32,213 nt of DNA from Opitutaceae bacterium (GCA_014879845.1 JACSRI010000091.1:1-32213), one strand, 5' to 3'. Counted from the stretch's first letter, positions 1 through 8,077 are shown. Notes: a model not told the origin generated them from the sequence alone. Numbers and translations: made by a program.

Positions 1-140
1 GGTCCGGTCGGGCCGGCGGGTACGCGCGGGGGGCGGGGCCATGCTTCGCAAGTCGCTTGATTTCATCGACCGGCGCGGCGCCGCCTTCACGGGAAACCCC
101 GCCGGAACGCAGTCGCCGTCGGCCCCGCGTGCCGGGCGAA

Positions 141-152
141 AACCCTAGGGTT
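141..152. repeat. 12-bp perfect palindrome AACCCTAGGGTT
   Basis: The sequence AACCCTAGGGTT is its own reverse complement and contains CTAG, a tetranucleotide that is usually rare in bacterial genomes. It lies about 57 bp beyond the stop codon of the MoaD/ThiS-like gene. Positions 1-208 hold no gene I can support. The palindrome could be an operator, part of a terminator or chance; nothing decides between them. Confidence 0.35.
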
Positions 153-208
153 CGACTCGGTCCGGCCCAGTCCGGCGGCTTTTCGGATCTCGGGAGCGCG
201 GGCCTCGC

Positions 209-508
209 TCAACCGCCCGCCATCGAACCGACGATCATGAACGGCTCGGCCCCACGCACCACGGACTCCGGCAGCGGCGCATCGAGCGGTTCGTGCGAGA
301 GATCCTGTTCACAGGCGAAAAACCGCACGAGCGGCCGGCGACGTCCCGTCGTGTGGTCGCGCACCGTGCCGCGCAGGGCCGGGAATCGTGCCTCCAGGGC
401 GTCGACGATGGCGCGGGCCGTGACCGGATCGGGGAGGTCGAAGGTCACCTCGCCGCTGACTCCGGCCAGAGTGCGCAGGTGCGCGGGAAGGATGATGCGG
501 ACACTCAT
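209..508 (-). CDS. MoaD/ThiS-family ubiquitin-like protein with C-terminal Gly-Gly
   Basis: This 99-residue protein has the size and pattern of the beta-grasp sulfur-carrier family. It starts with a short strand (VRIILPAHL), has a central helix ([15 protein letters not shown]), and ends exactly in SMAGG. In MoaD, ThiS and related proteins the terminal diglycine is adenylated by an E1-like enzyme and then thiocarboxylated or conjugated. No MoaE, ThiG or E1-like MoeB/ThiF gene is in the window, so molybdopterin or thiamine synthesis is not supported by context. The neighbour on the same strand upstream is an Asp-box propeller protein. I recall this pairing of annotations from other bacteria, which suggests a shared but unknown role. 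The ATG at 508 has no clear Shine-Dalgarno sequence. The family call is firm; the function is open. Confidence 0.85.
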   Translation of the reverse strand: MSVRIILPAHLRTLAGVSGEVTFDLPDPVTARAIVDALEARFPALRGTVRDHTTGRRRPLVRFFACEQDLSHEPLDAPLPESVVRGAEPFMIVGSMAGG

Positions 509-543
509 GGTGAGAAGGTCGGACGGTGGGAAAACGGGAAGGT

Positions 544-603
544 CGGAAGGCGCGAGGGCTTGACGGCTGGGTGCCCGGGATTCTCGCGCCCTCGCGCCTT
601 CCG
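544..603. repeat. Palindromic element with 16-bp perfect arms
   Basis: CGGAAGGCGCGAGGGC at 544-559 is the exact reverse complement of 588-603, with a 28-nt loop. Just before it, GAAGGTCGGA occurs twice in a purine-rich run (about 512-549). The element fills most of the 120-bp gap between the propeller gene and the MoaD-like gene, which share a strand. It resembles REP/MITE-type palindromic repeats and could act as an attenuator between the two genes. No T-run marks it as a standard intrinsic terminator. Confidence 0.75.
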
Positions 604-628
604 TCGTTTGACCGTAACCGCGGCGCGG

Positions 629-1795
629 CTACGGGAGCATCTGTACTTCGACCGAAAGCACGGCGGGCAGGTCGCGCACGATCGGCCGCCACGAGTCGCC
701 GCCGTCGGCCGAGCCGTAGACTTGGCCGCCCGTCGTGCCGAAATACACGCCGCACGGGTCGAGCGAATCCACGGCCATGGCGTCGCGGTAGACGTTCACG
801 TAGCAGTCCTGCTGTGGCAGTCCCTTGGTCAGCGGCTCCCATTCGCCGCCGCCGGTGCGGCTGCGGTAGACGCGGAGTTTCCCCTCCGGCGGGTAGTGCA
901 GGGAGTCGCTCGTGATCGGCACGACGTAGATCGTATCCGGTTCGTGGGCATGCACGTCGATGGGGAAGCCGAAGTCGCAGGGCAGGTCGCCGCTCACCTC
1001 GGTCCAGTGGCCGCCGGCGTTGTCGCTGCGCATGACGTCCCAGTGCTTCTGCATGAAGAGCACGTCGGGCCGGGATGGATGCAGCGCGATGCGGTGCACG
1101 CAGTGGCCGACCTCGGCGTCGGGGTCGGGCAGCTCGTAGTTCGACTTGAGGCCCTTGTTGATCGGGCGCCAGGTCGCGCCGCCGTCGTCGGTGCGGAAGG
1201 CGCCGGCGGCGGAGATCGCGATGAAGATGCGCCGTGGGTTTTTCGGATCGATGATGATGGTGTGCAGGCCCATGCCGCCGGCCCCGGGCGACCACAGGCC
1301 GGGCTTGACCTGGCGCAGGCCGGAGAGCTCGGTCCACGAGGTGGCGCCGTCTTTCGAGAGGAAGAGCGCGGCGTCCTCGGCCCCCGCGTAGACGGTGTCG
1401 CGATCGGTCAACGACGGCTCGAGGTGCCAGATGCGCTTGAACTCCCAGGGGTGCTGCGTGCCGTCATACCACTGGTGCGTGCCGGGCGTGCCGTCGTAGA
1501 CGAACTGGTTGCTCACGCCCTTGGGCATGCCGCCGGGACCGACGAGGTCCTCGGGCCGCGTGCCGGGGGGATTCCAGGTCCTCCCGCCGTCGTCGGAGCG
1601 TTGGATGATCTGGCCGAACCAGCTGCTCGTCTGGGACGCGTAGATACGGTCCGGGTCGAGCGGCGAGCCCTTCATGTGGTAGATTTCCCAGCCGGCGAAG
1701 TGCGGGCCGTCGACCTTCCAGTCGCGGCGCTGGCCATCGGAGGTGAGGATGAAGGCACCCTTCTTGGTGCCGACGAGGACACGGACACGGCTCAT
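629..1795 (-). CDS. Asp-box (BNR) repeat beta-propeller protein, sialidase-like fold
   Basis: The 388-residue protein has six Asp-box motifs of the form S-x-D-x-G-x-x-W: SDDGGRTW (67-74), SKDGATSW (147-154), TDDGGATW (202-209), SDNAGGHW (257-264), SRTGGGEW (312-319) and SADGGDSW (362-369). Asp boxes mark beta-propellers of the sialidase/BNR and VPS10 type, so a single propeller is likely. There is no signal peptide, so it is probably cytosolic, unlike true sialidases. I do not see the arginine triad of sialidases and would not call it a sialidase on this evidence. The start at 1795 is supported by AAGGAG six bases upstream (1807-1802 on the minus strand). The MoaD/ThiS-like gene follows after 120 bp. 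The fold call is firm; the activity is unknown. Confidence 0.85.
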   Translation of the reverse strand: MSRVRVLVGTKKGAFILTSDGQRRDWKVDGPHFAGWEIYHMKGSPLDPDRIYASQTSSWFGQIIQRSDDGGRTWNPPGTRPEDLVGPGGMPKGVSNQFVYDGTPGTHQWYDGTQHPWEFKRIWHLEPSLTDRDTVYAGAEDAALFLSKDGATSWTELSGLRQVKPGLWSPGAGGMGLHTIIIDPKNPRRIFIAISAAGAFRTDDGGATWRPINKGLKSNYELPDPDAEVGHCVHRIALHPSRPDVLFMQKHWDVMRSDNAGGHWTEVSGDLPCDFGFPIDVHAHEPDTIYVVPITSDSLHYPPEGKLRVYRSRTGGGEWEPLTKGLPQQDCYVNVYRDAMAVDSLDPCGVYFGTTGGQVYGSADGGDSWRPIVRDLPAVLSVEVQMLP

Positions 1796-1956
1796 GGTTG
1801 GCTCCTTGTCTCAGGCTGACGGTTTTGGCGCGCCACCGGGGGAGGAGGGTGGGGGACGGTGTGGCGCCAGATCGGGCATGGCATGAAGTGAAACGGCCGC
1901 GCGGGCGAGCCCTTCTTGCGTGATGCATGAAGGACCGCCCGAGCGCGTGGGGTGGA

Positions 1957-2490
1957 TCAGGACGTGGCCCTGTCGCCGCCGCAGCAACCGCCGCCGGTGG
2001 CGAATTTCTGCACGGCGGCCGCGAGTTCGTCCTCGCAGACATCGCGTTGATGCGTGGCGACCGACCAGCTGTGGCCGAACGGATCGTCGAGCAGTCCGTA
2101 GCGGTCGCCCCAGAACATGTCGGCCAGCGGCATGCGCACGGTGCAGCCCGCGCGCACGGCCTGCGCGAAGGTCACGTCGGCGTCGTCGACGTAAAGGTGG
2201 ATGGTCACGGCCGCGCCGCCGAGGGCCTTCGGGCCGCGCGAGCCCATCTCGGGGAACTCGTCGACGAGCATGACGATGGAGTCGCCGATCTTGATCTGCG
2301 CATGCCAGATGCGGCCGTCGGGCCCGGCAAGCCGGCTGATCTCGGCGGCGCCCAAGGCCTTTTTGTAGAACTCGATGGCTGCGGCCGCGCCCGCGCAGAC
2401 GAGATGCGGTGTGACCGTGTGCATGCCCGGCGGGATGCGGGACGGCGTGCGGGTGGTGGAGGCGGGAGTCGGGAGGGTCGTGGTGCTCAT
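1957..2490 (-). CDS. VOC-family protein (PhnB/glyoxalase-like)
   Basis: This 177-residue protein has the PhnB-like VOC pattern: HTVTPHLVCAGAAAAIEFYKKA near the start (about 24-45) and DPFGHSWSVATH near residue 140-150. The paired beta-alpha-beta-beta-beta modules of this family bind a metal or small ligand, but substrates vary widely. An unusual cysteine pair in a glycine-rich tail (GGGCCGG) closes the protein. It is divergent from a YCII/DGPF protein and an ECF42-type sigma factor. VOC, YCII and DUF1428 proteins often accompany such sigma factors, so it may belong to the same regulon. An ATG at the HTVTPH segment, about 22 residues in, is a possible alternative start. No substrate can be assigned. 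Confidence 0.85.
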   Translation of the reverse strand: MSTTTLPTPASTTRTPSRIPPGMHTVTPHLVCAGAAAAIEFYKKALGAAEISRLAGPDGRIWHAQIKIGDSIVMLVDEFPEMGSRGPKALGGAAVTIHLYVDDADVTFAQAVRAGCTVRMPLADMFWGDRYGLLDDPFGHSWSVATHQRDVCEDELAAAVQKFATGGGCCGGDRATS

Positions 2491-2566
2491 GGTGTGGATC
2501 GTGGTGGATTGCGGTGTTTGTTCTGTTGCGGGGAGTCACCTTCACGACGCGCCGATCGCGCTGATC

Positions 2567-2627
2567 CGGACATCTGCCGGTGATTTCTCTGGCGAGGATT
2601 TCGCGCGGCGAGTTGCTCAGATGTCCG
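2567..2627. repeat. Inverted repeat in the VOC / YCII-sigma divergent region
   Basis: CGGACATCTG at 2567-2576 is exactly complementary to CAGATGTCCG at 2618-2627, with a 41-nt loop. It is centred in the 211-bp region (2491-2701) from which the VOC gene and the YCII-sigma pair are read in opposite directions. It could be a regulatory binding site with two half-sites or another palindromic repeat. The arms alone do not decide, and I do not see convincing -35/-10 boxes. Confidence 0.5.
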
Positions 2628-2701
2628 TCCTCGGCTTTTTCGTTCGTCGACGCAGAGGAACCCGTGCACCCAAGCGCTAAGATCCCACCGCGTCTCCGCC
2701 C

Positions 2702-3112
2702 ATGAACACACCTCCCGCCTCCCCGTTTCTTCTCATCTTCCGCGAGCCGTCCGACGACGTCTATCGCACTCTGTCGGCCGAGGAACGCCAGCGCCTGCTC
2801 GAGCAGTGGAACGCCTGGTACGACGGCCTCGCCACGCAGGGCAAGGTCCAGCACGGCGAGCCGCTCGAGCCGGGCGGCCGCGTCGTGCGTCAGCAGCGCG
2901 TCACCGACGGCCCGTTCGTCGAGGCCAAGGAGGCGGTCGGCGGCTATTTCCTGCTCACCGTGGCCGACCTCGAGGAGGCCACGGCCATCGCGCTGCGCTG
3001 CCCGAGCCTGCACCTCGGCATGAGCGTCGAGGTGCGGCCGATCGCCGGTGCGTGCCCGAGTCTGGGCGTGCAGGGTCGTCCGCTGCGCCAGTCGGCCGCC
3101 GCGCCGGCCTGA
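2702..3112 (+). CDS. YCII-related (DGPF) domain protein
   Basis: The 136-residue protein carries the hallmark DGPF motif (TDGPFVEAKE, about 67-76) followed by VGGYFLL. This is the DGPF subgroup of the YCII-related family, which has a dimeric alpha-beta barrel fold. The family has no settled biochemical role; putative peroxidase or ligand-binding activities have been suggested. The next gene, an ECF42-type sigma factor, starts only four bases after the stop codon. The two are therefore probably co-transcribed and translationally linked. DGPF genes are the known conserved neighbours and targets of ECF42 sigma factors. The residues after about 115 (proline, glycine and alanine rich) look like a non-conserved tail. 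Confidence 0.9.
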   Translation: MNTPPASPFLLIFREPSDDVYRTLSAEERQRLLEQWNAWYDGLATQGKVQHGEPLEPGGRVVRQQRVTDGPFVEAKEAVGGYFLLTVADLEEATAIALRCPSLHLGMSVEVRPIAGACPSLGVQGRPLRQSAAAPA

Positions 3113-3116
3113 AGCT

Positions 3117-4451
3117 GTGGCTGAAGACGCAGTCAACTCGGGCGCCGTCCGCGGCGAACCCGGCGGCGGCATCCCGCCGCCGCGCCCGGGCGATCCCTCG
3201 GCGATCGTCGAGCATTTCTTCCGCCACGAGACCGGCCGCCTGCACGGCGCACTCACGCGCCTGCTCGGCCCGGGCAACCTCGCGCTCGTCGAGGACGTGA
3301 CGCAGGGCGCGCTGCTGCAGGCCATGCGCACGTGGTCGATCGGCGGCGTGCCGGCCAATCCCTCGGCCTGGATCACGCGCGTCGCGATCAACCTCGCCCG
3401 CGACGCCGTGCGCCACCGGCGCATGGCCCACGGCAAGGAGGACGGCATCGTCACGCACATCGAGCAGCTCCAGCCCTCCGTCCCGGTCCCGGGCGAGAGC
3501 GCGCCGGAGATCCGTGACGACGCGCTGCGGCTCATGTTCGTCTGCTGTCATCCCGAGCTCGCGGCCGACGCGCAGGTCGTCCTCGCGCTCAAGGTCCTGG
3601 GCGGTTTCAGCATCGGCGAGATCGCACGCGCGTTCTTCAGCAGCGAGGCGGCGATCGAGAAGCAGCTCACGCGCACCAAGGAGCGGATACGCGAGGCCGG
3701 CATCGGCTTCGAGATCCCGGAGGGTCCGGCCCTCGCCGCGCGGCTCGACGGCGTGCTCGCCACGCTCTACCTCATGTTCAACGAGGGCTACAAGGCCTCG
3801 GCGGGCGAGCGGCTCCTGCGCGAGGAGCTCTGCCTCGAGGCGGTGCGGCTCGCGGCCATCCTCGTGGATCATCCCGCCGGGGACGTGCCGCGCGCGCACG
3901 CCTTGCTCGCGCTCATGCTGCTCAATGCCGCGCGCTTTCCCGCGCGGGTCGGCGACCAGGGCGACCTGCTGCGCCTCGACGACCAGGACCGCGGCAAGTG
4001 GGATGCCCACCTGATCGCGCGCGGGCTGAAGCACCTCGTGCGGGCCGCGCGCGGCACGGAGGTGAGCGAGTATCATCTCCAGGCCGGGATCGCGGCGTGC
4101 CACTGCACCGCGGCCGACCACGCCTCCACCGACTGGGCGCGCATCCTCCGCCACTACGACGATCTCCTGCGGCTGAATCCATCCCCGGTCATCGCGCTCA
4201 ACCGCGCCGTGGCCGTGGCGAGCCTGCACGGTCCGCGGGCCGGGCTCGAGGCGATCGACGCCATCCCGCGGCGCGAGCGACTCGAGACGAATCACCTGCT
4301 GCACGCCGTCACCGGCGAGTTGTATTGGCGGCTCGGCGACAGTGCGGCCGCGGCGGCGAGTTTTCGGCGCGCCCTGCAGCTCGCACGCGTGGGGCCGGAG
4401 CAGGCCCACCTCGAGCGCCTGGTCGAGCGAGCCCTCGGCGGGCCCGCGTAG
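3117..4451 (+). CDS. ECF42-type RNA polymerase sigma factor with C-terminal extension (DUF6596)
   Basis: The protein is 444 residues from the GTG at 3117, much longer than a classical ECF sigma factor. The sigma-2 region (DVTQGALLQAMRTW) and sigma-4 helix-turn-helix (LKVLGGFSIGEIARAF, then AIEKQLTRTKERIRE) come first. A long helical C-terminal half contains LYLMFNEGYKASAG and TPR-like repeats near the end. This layout is typical of ECF42, where the extension rather than an anti-sigma factor is thought to control activity. No anti-sigma gene is present. I chose the GTG because it lies four bases after the YCII stop; in-frame codons upstream lie inside that gene. The neighbouring DGPF gene is the expected ECF42 partner. 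The signal it senses is unknown. Confidence 0.92.
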   Translation: MAEDAVNSGAVRGEPGGGIPPPRPGDPSAIVEHFFRHETGRLHGALTRLLGPGNLALVEDVTQGALLQAMRTWSIGGVPANPSAWITRVAINLARDAVRHRRMAHGKEDGIVTHIEQLQPSVPVPGESAPEIRDDALRLMFVCCHPELAADAQVVLALKVLGGFSIGEIARAFFSSEAAIEKQLTRTKERIREAGIGFEIPEGPALAARLDGVLATLYLMFNEGYKASAGERLLREELCLEAVRLAAILVDHPAGDVPRAHALLALMLLNAARFPARVGDQGDLLRLDDQDRGKWDAHLIARGLKHLVRAARGTEVSEYHLQAGIAACHCTAADHASTDWARILRHYDDLLRLNPSPVIALNRAVAVASLHGPRAGLEAIDAIPRRERLETNHLLHAVTGELYWRLGDSAAAAASFRRALQLARVGPEQAHLERLVERALGGPA

Positions 4452-4489
4452 GTGCGCCGGCCGGCCGCTCGGTCGTGTACGACTCCGTC

Positions 4490-5986
4490 TCAGATCCCGC
4501 CGCCCTGGGCGAGGTCGCCGGCGACGGCGCGCATGAGATCCTCGAGGCGGAAGGGCTTGGGCAGGCACACGACAGGGCCGTGGCGCGTCTGGCGGACGCC
4601 GCGTTCGTGCAGGCTCGCCGAGATGAGCACGATCGGGAGGTCCGCGCGGAAGGTGCGCAGCGCGCCGACGAGGGCGTGGTCGTCCGATGTGCCCGCCGAA
4701 TCGAGCACGGCGCCGGCGAGCGAGCCGGTGAACTTCGAGACCCACAGCAGCATCTCCTCGGAGGTGTGTCCCTGGAGCACGCGCAGGCCGCGTCGGCCGG
4801 CGGCCTCCTCGATGCCGTGCACGATGTCGCTTTCGTCCTCCATGAGCAGGAGCACCCGGTCGTGTTCGACCGCGGCGACGGCGTGCGCGATGCGGCGCAG
4901 CACCGGCAGCGTGAGTCGGAAACAGGCGCCGCGCGCGCTTTCGACGAGCTCGAGCTCACCCTTGTGCGTCCGGGCGAGTGCGCGGGCGGCCGACAGGCCT
5001 AGGCCGCGGCCCGCGCCCTTGGTGGATTCGTAGCTCTCGAAGATGCGGTCGCGGATCTCCGGCGCCACGCCGGGTCCGTTGTCCTGGAACTCGATGCACG
5101 CGTGGCCCTGCGGGGTGAACGAGCCGCGCACCGCGATGTGTGCGTCGGACTGGAGTCTCATCGCCTCGATGGCGTTGGTCACGAGGTTGAGCACGATCTC
5201 GAGGATCTGGCTCTCGTTGGCCAGCACCTCGCAGGTCGCGAGTTCGTCGAGGTCCAGCGTCAGCTGCGCCTTTTCCGAGCGGACGGCCTCGAAGCCGGCC
5301 AGCTTGCAGGTGTCGGCCACGAGCGAGGCGAGGTTGAAGCTGCGGGCCTCGGTCAGCCGGCCGGTGCTGAAGTCGCGCAGGTTGCGCACCATCTCGGCCA
5401 TGCGCGTGAGCACGGCGCGCAACGGCTGGGCCTCGGGGGCGCTGGCCGACGGCAGGAGGTCGGTCATGAGCATCGCGCCGCTGAGCAGGTTGTTCATGTC
5501 GTGACAGACGGCGTCGGCCATGCGCCCGAGGGCAAGGGTCCGCTCGATGCGGGCCTCCTCGTCGGCGCGCCGCAGCAGCTCCTCCTGCAGGGCTTTCTTC
5601 TCAGTGATGTCCACGCGCAGGGCGCAATAGTAGGCGATGCGGCCGGCGTGATCGCGGATCGGCGTGAGCGTGGAATCGACCCAGTAGAGCCGGCCGTCCT
5701 TGGCGCGGTTGCAGATCTCACCGCGCCAGGTGCGGCCGCGTGCGATGGCCTGCCACATGTCGCGGTAAAACTCGGGGGTGTGCCGCCCGCTCTTGAGGAT
5801 GCGGTGGTTGCGCCCGATCAGCTCCTCGCGCTCGTACCCGGAGATCGCGACGAACGCGTCGTTGACGAACACGATCTGCCCGCGCGTATCGGTGATCGCG
5901 AGGATGCAGGCCGAGTCCAGAAAGTCGTGCACTGAGGCGAGCAGGTACGCGGGAAGTTCCTGGAGGCTGGACGCGGAGCCGGGCAT
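4490..5986 (-). CDS. Soluble PAS-domain hybrid histidine kinase with C-terminal receiver
   Basis: The 498-residue protein has no signal peptide or membrane segment. A PAS domain covers about 20-128, with the segment GYEREELIGRNHRILKSG typical of aerotaxis-type PAS domains and a PAC-like end at VDITEKK. A coiled linker leads to the H-box (VCHDMNN, His162). The ATPase domain shows the N-box (Asn271 in LVTNAIEAM), DNGPGV (302-307) and GRGLGL (326-331). The receiver domain (about 376-495) has acidic residues MEDES, a likely phospho-acceptor Asp429 (AVLDSAG) and Lys477 in PKPF. No cognate regulator lies beside it, so it is an orphan. The PAS domain could bind flavin or haem and sense redox or oxygen, but no ligand residue proves this. 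It converges with the sigma gene across 38 bp. Confidence 0.93.
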   Translation of the reverse strand: MPGSASSLQELPAYLLASVHDFLDSACILAITDTRGQIVFVNDAFVAISGYEREELIGRNHRILKSGRHTPEFYRDMWQAIARGRTWRGEICNRAKDGRLYWVDSTLTPIRDHAGRIAYYCALRVDITEKKALQEELLRRADEEARIERTLALGRMADAVCHDMNNLLSGAMLMTDLLPSASAPEAQPLRAVLTRMAEMVRNLRDFSTGRLTEARSFNLASLVADTCKLAGFEAVRSEKAQLTLDLDELATCEVLANESQILEIVLNLVTNAIEAMRLQSDAHIAVRGSFTPQGHACIEFQDNGPGVAPEIRDRIFESYESTKGAGRGLGLSAARALARTHKGELELVESARGACFRLTLPVLRRIAHAVAAVEHDRVLLLMEDESDIVHGIEEAAGRRGLRVLQGHTSEEMLLWVSKFTGSLAGAVLDSAGTSDDHALVGALRTFRADLPIVLISASLHERGVRQTRHGPVVCLPKPFRLEDLMRAVAGDLAQGGGI

Positions 5987-6073
5987 CGGGGGGGCGGGGG
6001 TCCCCTGATGGAAACCCGAATCCCGATCCGGTCAACTCCCGCGTTGGGTTCGCCGACGCGCCCGGCGCGTGGC

Positions 6074-7072
6074 TTATGGCGTGTCGAGCACGGCCGAGTC
6101 GTAGAACTTCGTGATCTCGCGGAACCCGTCGCCTTCCATGAAGGCCATCGCCGTGCGCGGGTGCTGGTTGAGGCTGCCCGTGACCATATAGGGGATGGCG
6201 AAACCCCAGCGCAGATCCTCGCGCATCGGTTCCACCGTGCGTTCGATGGCCTCGAGGACCGGCCGGATCTTGAACTTCGGGTTGTGCAGGAAACTCAGGA
6301 TGAGCTCCATCGGGCAATTGCCCGCGCCGCGGCCGAGGCCGGCGATGCTGCCGTCGACGTAGTTGGCGCCGAGCACGATCGCCTCGATGGTGTTGGCGAA
6401 GGCGAGCTGGAGATTGTTGTGCGTATGGATGCCGACGTCCTTGCCCGCGGGCAGGGTGTATTTCTGGAAACGACGCACGAGCTCGCGCACCTGCTCGCTG
6501 TAGAGCGTGCCGAAGCTGTCGACGACGTAGAGCGCCTTGACCGGCGTCTGCACGATCACCTCGAGCGCGCTCTCGAGTTCGCGCTCCGGCACGGTCGATA
6601 CGGCCATGATGTTCAGGCAGGTGTCATAGCCCTTGTCGACGGCGTCGTGCAGGATCTCCAGCGCCGCCGGGATCTGGTGGATGTAGGTGGCGACGCGCAC
6701 CATATCGACCACGCTCTTGTCACGCGGCAGGATGTCGGTGTGGTAGTCCGTGCGCTCGGCGTCGGCCATGATGGAAACCTTCGTGCCGTTCTTCTCGCCG
6801 ATGGCCGCGCGCATGTCGTCCTCGGTGCAGAACTTCCACGTGCCGAACTTGTCGCGGGAGTAGAGGCGCGCCGCAGCCTTGTAGCCGATCTCCATGTAGT
6901 CGATGCCCGCGCCCGAGGCGGCCGCATAGATCGCGGAGACGAAGTCGCGCGAGAAATTGTGATCGTTCATCAACCCGCCGTCGCGGACGGTGCAGTCGAT
7001 GACCTTGATCTCGGGGCGGTAACCGATCCAGCCCTTCGGGCCGGTGGGAGGGGTGGTGCTGGTGGCGGACAC
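6074..7072 (-). CDS. HMGL-like (DRE-TIM metallolyase) aldolase-family protein
   Basis: From the GTG at 7072 the protein is 332 residues. It has the DRE-TIM signature DCTVRDGG near residue 24-31, which supplies a metal-binding aspartate and catalytic arginine. It also has the metal-binding pair in GIHTHNNLQLA, as in HMG-CoA lyase, 4-hydroxy-2-oxovalerate aldolase and isopropylmalate synthase. YVDGSIAGLGRGAGNCPMEL is the conserved loop of the aldolase branch. No partner dehydrogenase or aromatic-degradation genes are nearby, so the substrate is unassigned. The frame is open for a further 109 codons upstream, but that stretch is arginine and proline rich and unlike the family; the start is therefore placed at the GTG just before conserved sequence. 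No Shine-Dalgarno is visible there. Family certain, start and substrate uncertain. Confidence 0.87.
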   Translation of the reverse strand: MSATSTTPPTGPKGWIGYRPEIKVIDCTVRDGGLMNDHNFSRDFVSAIYAAASGAGIDYMEIGYKAAARLYSRDKFGTWKFCTEDDMRAAIGEKNGTKVSIMADAERTDYHTDILPRDKSVVDMVRVATYIHQIPAALEILHDAVDKGYDTCLNIMAVSTVPERELESALEVIVQTPVKALYVVDSFGTLYSEQVRELVRRFQKYTLPAGKDVGIHTHNNLQLAFANTIEAIVLGANYVDGSIAGLGRGAGNCPMELILSFLHNPKFKIRPVLEAIERTVEPMREDLRWGFAIPYMVTGSLNQHPRTAMAFMEGDGFREITKFYDSAVLDTP

Positions 7073-7254
7073 GGTGGTGCGGGGTGGAAACGGACGACGT
7101 CGGTCACCCGTGAGCCGACCGATCCGGCCGCGCAAGCCCCGAGGCCGCCGTGCGCCGCATTCGCCAAGAAAGGCGCAAGCACCAGGTCGGCTCCCCGCCC
7201 CGGAGAGCCACGTCGCGGGCTCGGTGTCGTCCGCGCGACGCGGCGGGCGCGGTG

Positions 7255-7695
7255 TCAGGCGGCGGGTCGGACCGCGGCGCCGCGCGCGGCGAGCCACTGG
7301 GACGGCCGCGTTCCGGGTGCGCCGGATTGCCAGAGCCCGCGCAACTCGGGATCGTGCATGGCCGACACGGCCCAGTTGGCGTCGAGGTCGCACGCGCACT
7401 TGAGGTGCGCGAGCGCCGTGCGGAAGTCGCGCGAGAGGGTGAGGCAGCAGGCGAGCCGGTAGTGGATGGCGGAATCCTGGGGATGCTCCCGGGCCGCGCG
7501 CGTGAGCAGAGCGCGGGCCTCGGCGAGTTGACCGCGCTGGCGCAGCGTCTCGGCCTGGGCCAGGGCCGCCCGCGGATCGAGACGGCGGGCGCGCTGGCGC
7601 GCCGCGCGCGCCAGTCCGGCGGCAAGGAGCAGTCCGGCGCCGAGCGCGAGCACGGCAGTGGCGGACATGGCTGGATCGAGGGCAGTCGATGGCAT
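7255..7695 (-). CDS. Small membrane-anchored TPR-like protein, function unknown
   Basis: The 146-residue protein has one N-terminal hydrophobic helix (about 10-32, SATAVLALGAGLLLAAGLARA) followed by basic residues, so the C-terminal part probably faces the cytoplasm. Residues about 40-110 show two TPR-like helical pairs, including AEARALLTRAAREHPQDSAI and FRTALAHLKCACDLDANW. TPRs are protein-binding modules and give no specific function. A second ATG nine codons in (7668) places the start just before the membrane helix and may be the real start. It shares a strand with the HMGL-like gene, separated by about 180 bp. Confidence 0.7.
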   Translation of the reverse strand: MPSTALDPAMSATAVLALGAGLLLAAGLARAARQRARRLDPRAALAQAETLRQRGQLAEARALLTRAAREHPQDSAIHYRLACCLTLSRDFRTALAHLKCACDLDANWAVSAMHDPELRGLWQSGAPGTRPSQWLAARGAAVRPAA

Positions 7696-8077
7696 GTGTG
7701 ACGGATCACCGGCCGCGAGGCGGCCGGCGGGAGGAAGTGGTGGCTGGAAATACCGCGCGACACGACGCTGCCGTCGTATCCTTCGCGTGTATGGTGCGGA
7801 CGGTGCCGGGTGTGGCCGGCGCCGGGCATGGAGCGGGGTGGACGATCACGCGATCGGCGCGGCCGACAAGCGTTTTCCTGCGCGTCGCTCCATCGTTGCC
7901 CGGGGGTATCAGGAATGCGCGCGCCGGTGTCGTGCTGCATCGGCTACAGTAATAGTTGTGCGTGCCGGCCTTGCCGCGGGCGAAGCGGTTACCCGCGAGC
8001 GACGGCAAGGGTTACGGGTTGCCGTTCCGCTGCGCGTGCGTCAGAGATGAAATGTTCGACGAAAGGAACCCCGTCGC
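7696..8077. other. 382-bp divergent intergenic region without a supported gene
   Basis: This stretch lies between the minus-strand TPR gene and the plus-strand secreted-protein gene and should hold both promoters. I find no convincing -35/-10 pair and no RNA gene. Open frames that cross it have compositions unlike proteins and no recognisable domain. The only structured elements are the stem-loop at 8002-8025 and a purine-rich GAAAGGA (8061-8067), the likely ribosome-binding site of the next gene. Confidence 0.6.
8002..8025 (+). repeat. 7-bp perfect stem-loop upstream of the secreted-protein gene
   Basis: ACGGCAA (8002-8008) pairs with TTGCCGT (8019-8025) around the loop GGGTTACGGG. The stem can extend past one bulge (AGCG with CGCT). 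It ends about 50 bp before the ATG at 8078, so it would lie in the 5' untranslated region or at an operator. No known riboswitch class is recognisable. Confidence 0.45.

Noticed and set aside
41-148. A 35-codon plus-strand open frame starting at an ATG
   Set aside because: It has no ribosome-binding site and no recognisable sequence; it is too short to support in GC-rich DNA.
629-1795. Calling the Asp-box protein a sialidase
   Set aside because: Asp boxes show only the propeller fold. I see no signal peptide and no convincing arginine triad.
7073-7399. 109-codon N-terminal extension of the HMGL-like protein
   Set aside because: The segment is Arg/Pro-rich, overlaps the TPR gene in part and has no similarity to the family; a GTG at 7072 lies just before conserved sequence.
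7706-8008. A 100-codon minus-strand open frame in the 7696-8077 intergenic region
   Set aside because: No ribosome-binding site, no domain and composition unlike neighbouring proteins; it overlaps the stem-loop and likely promoter region.
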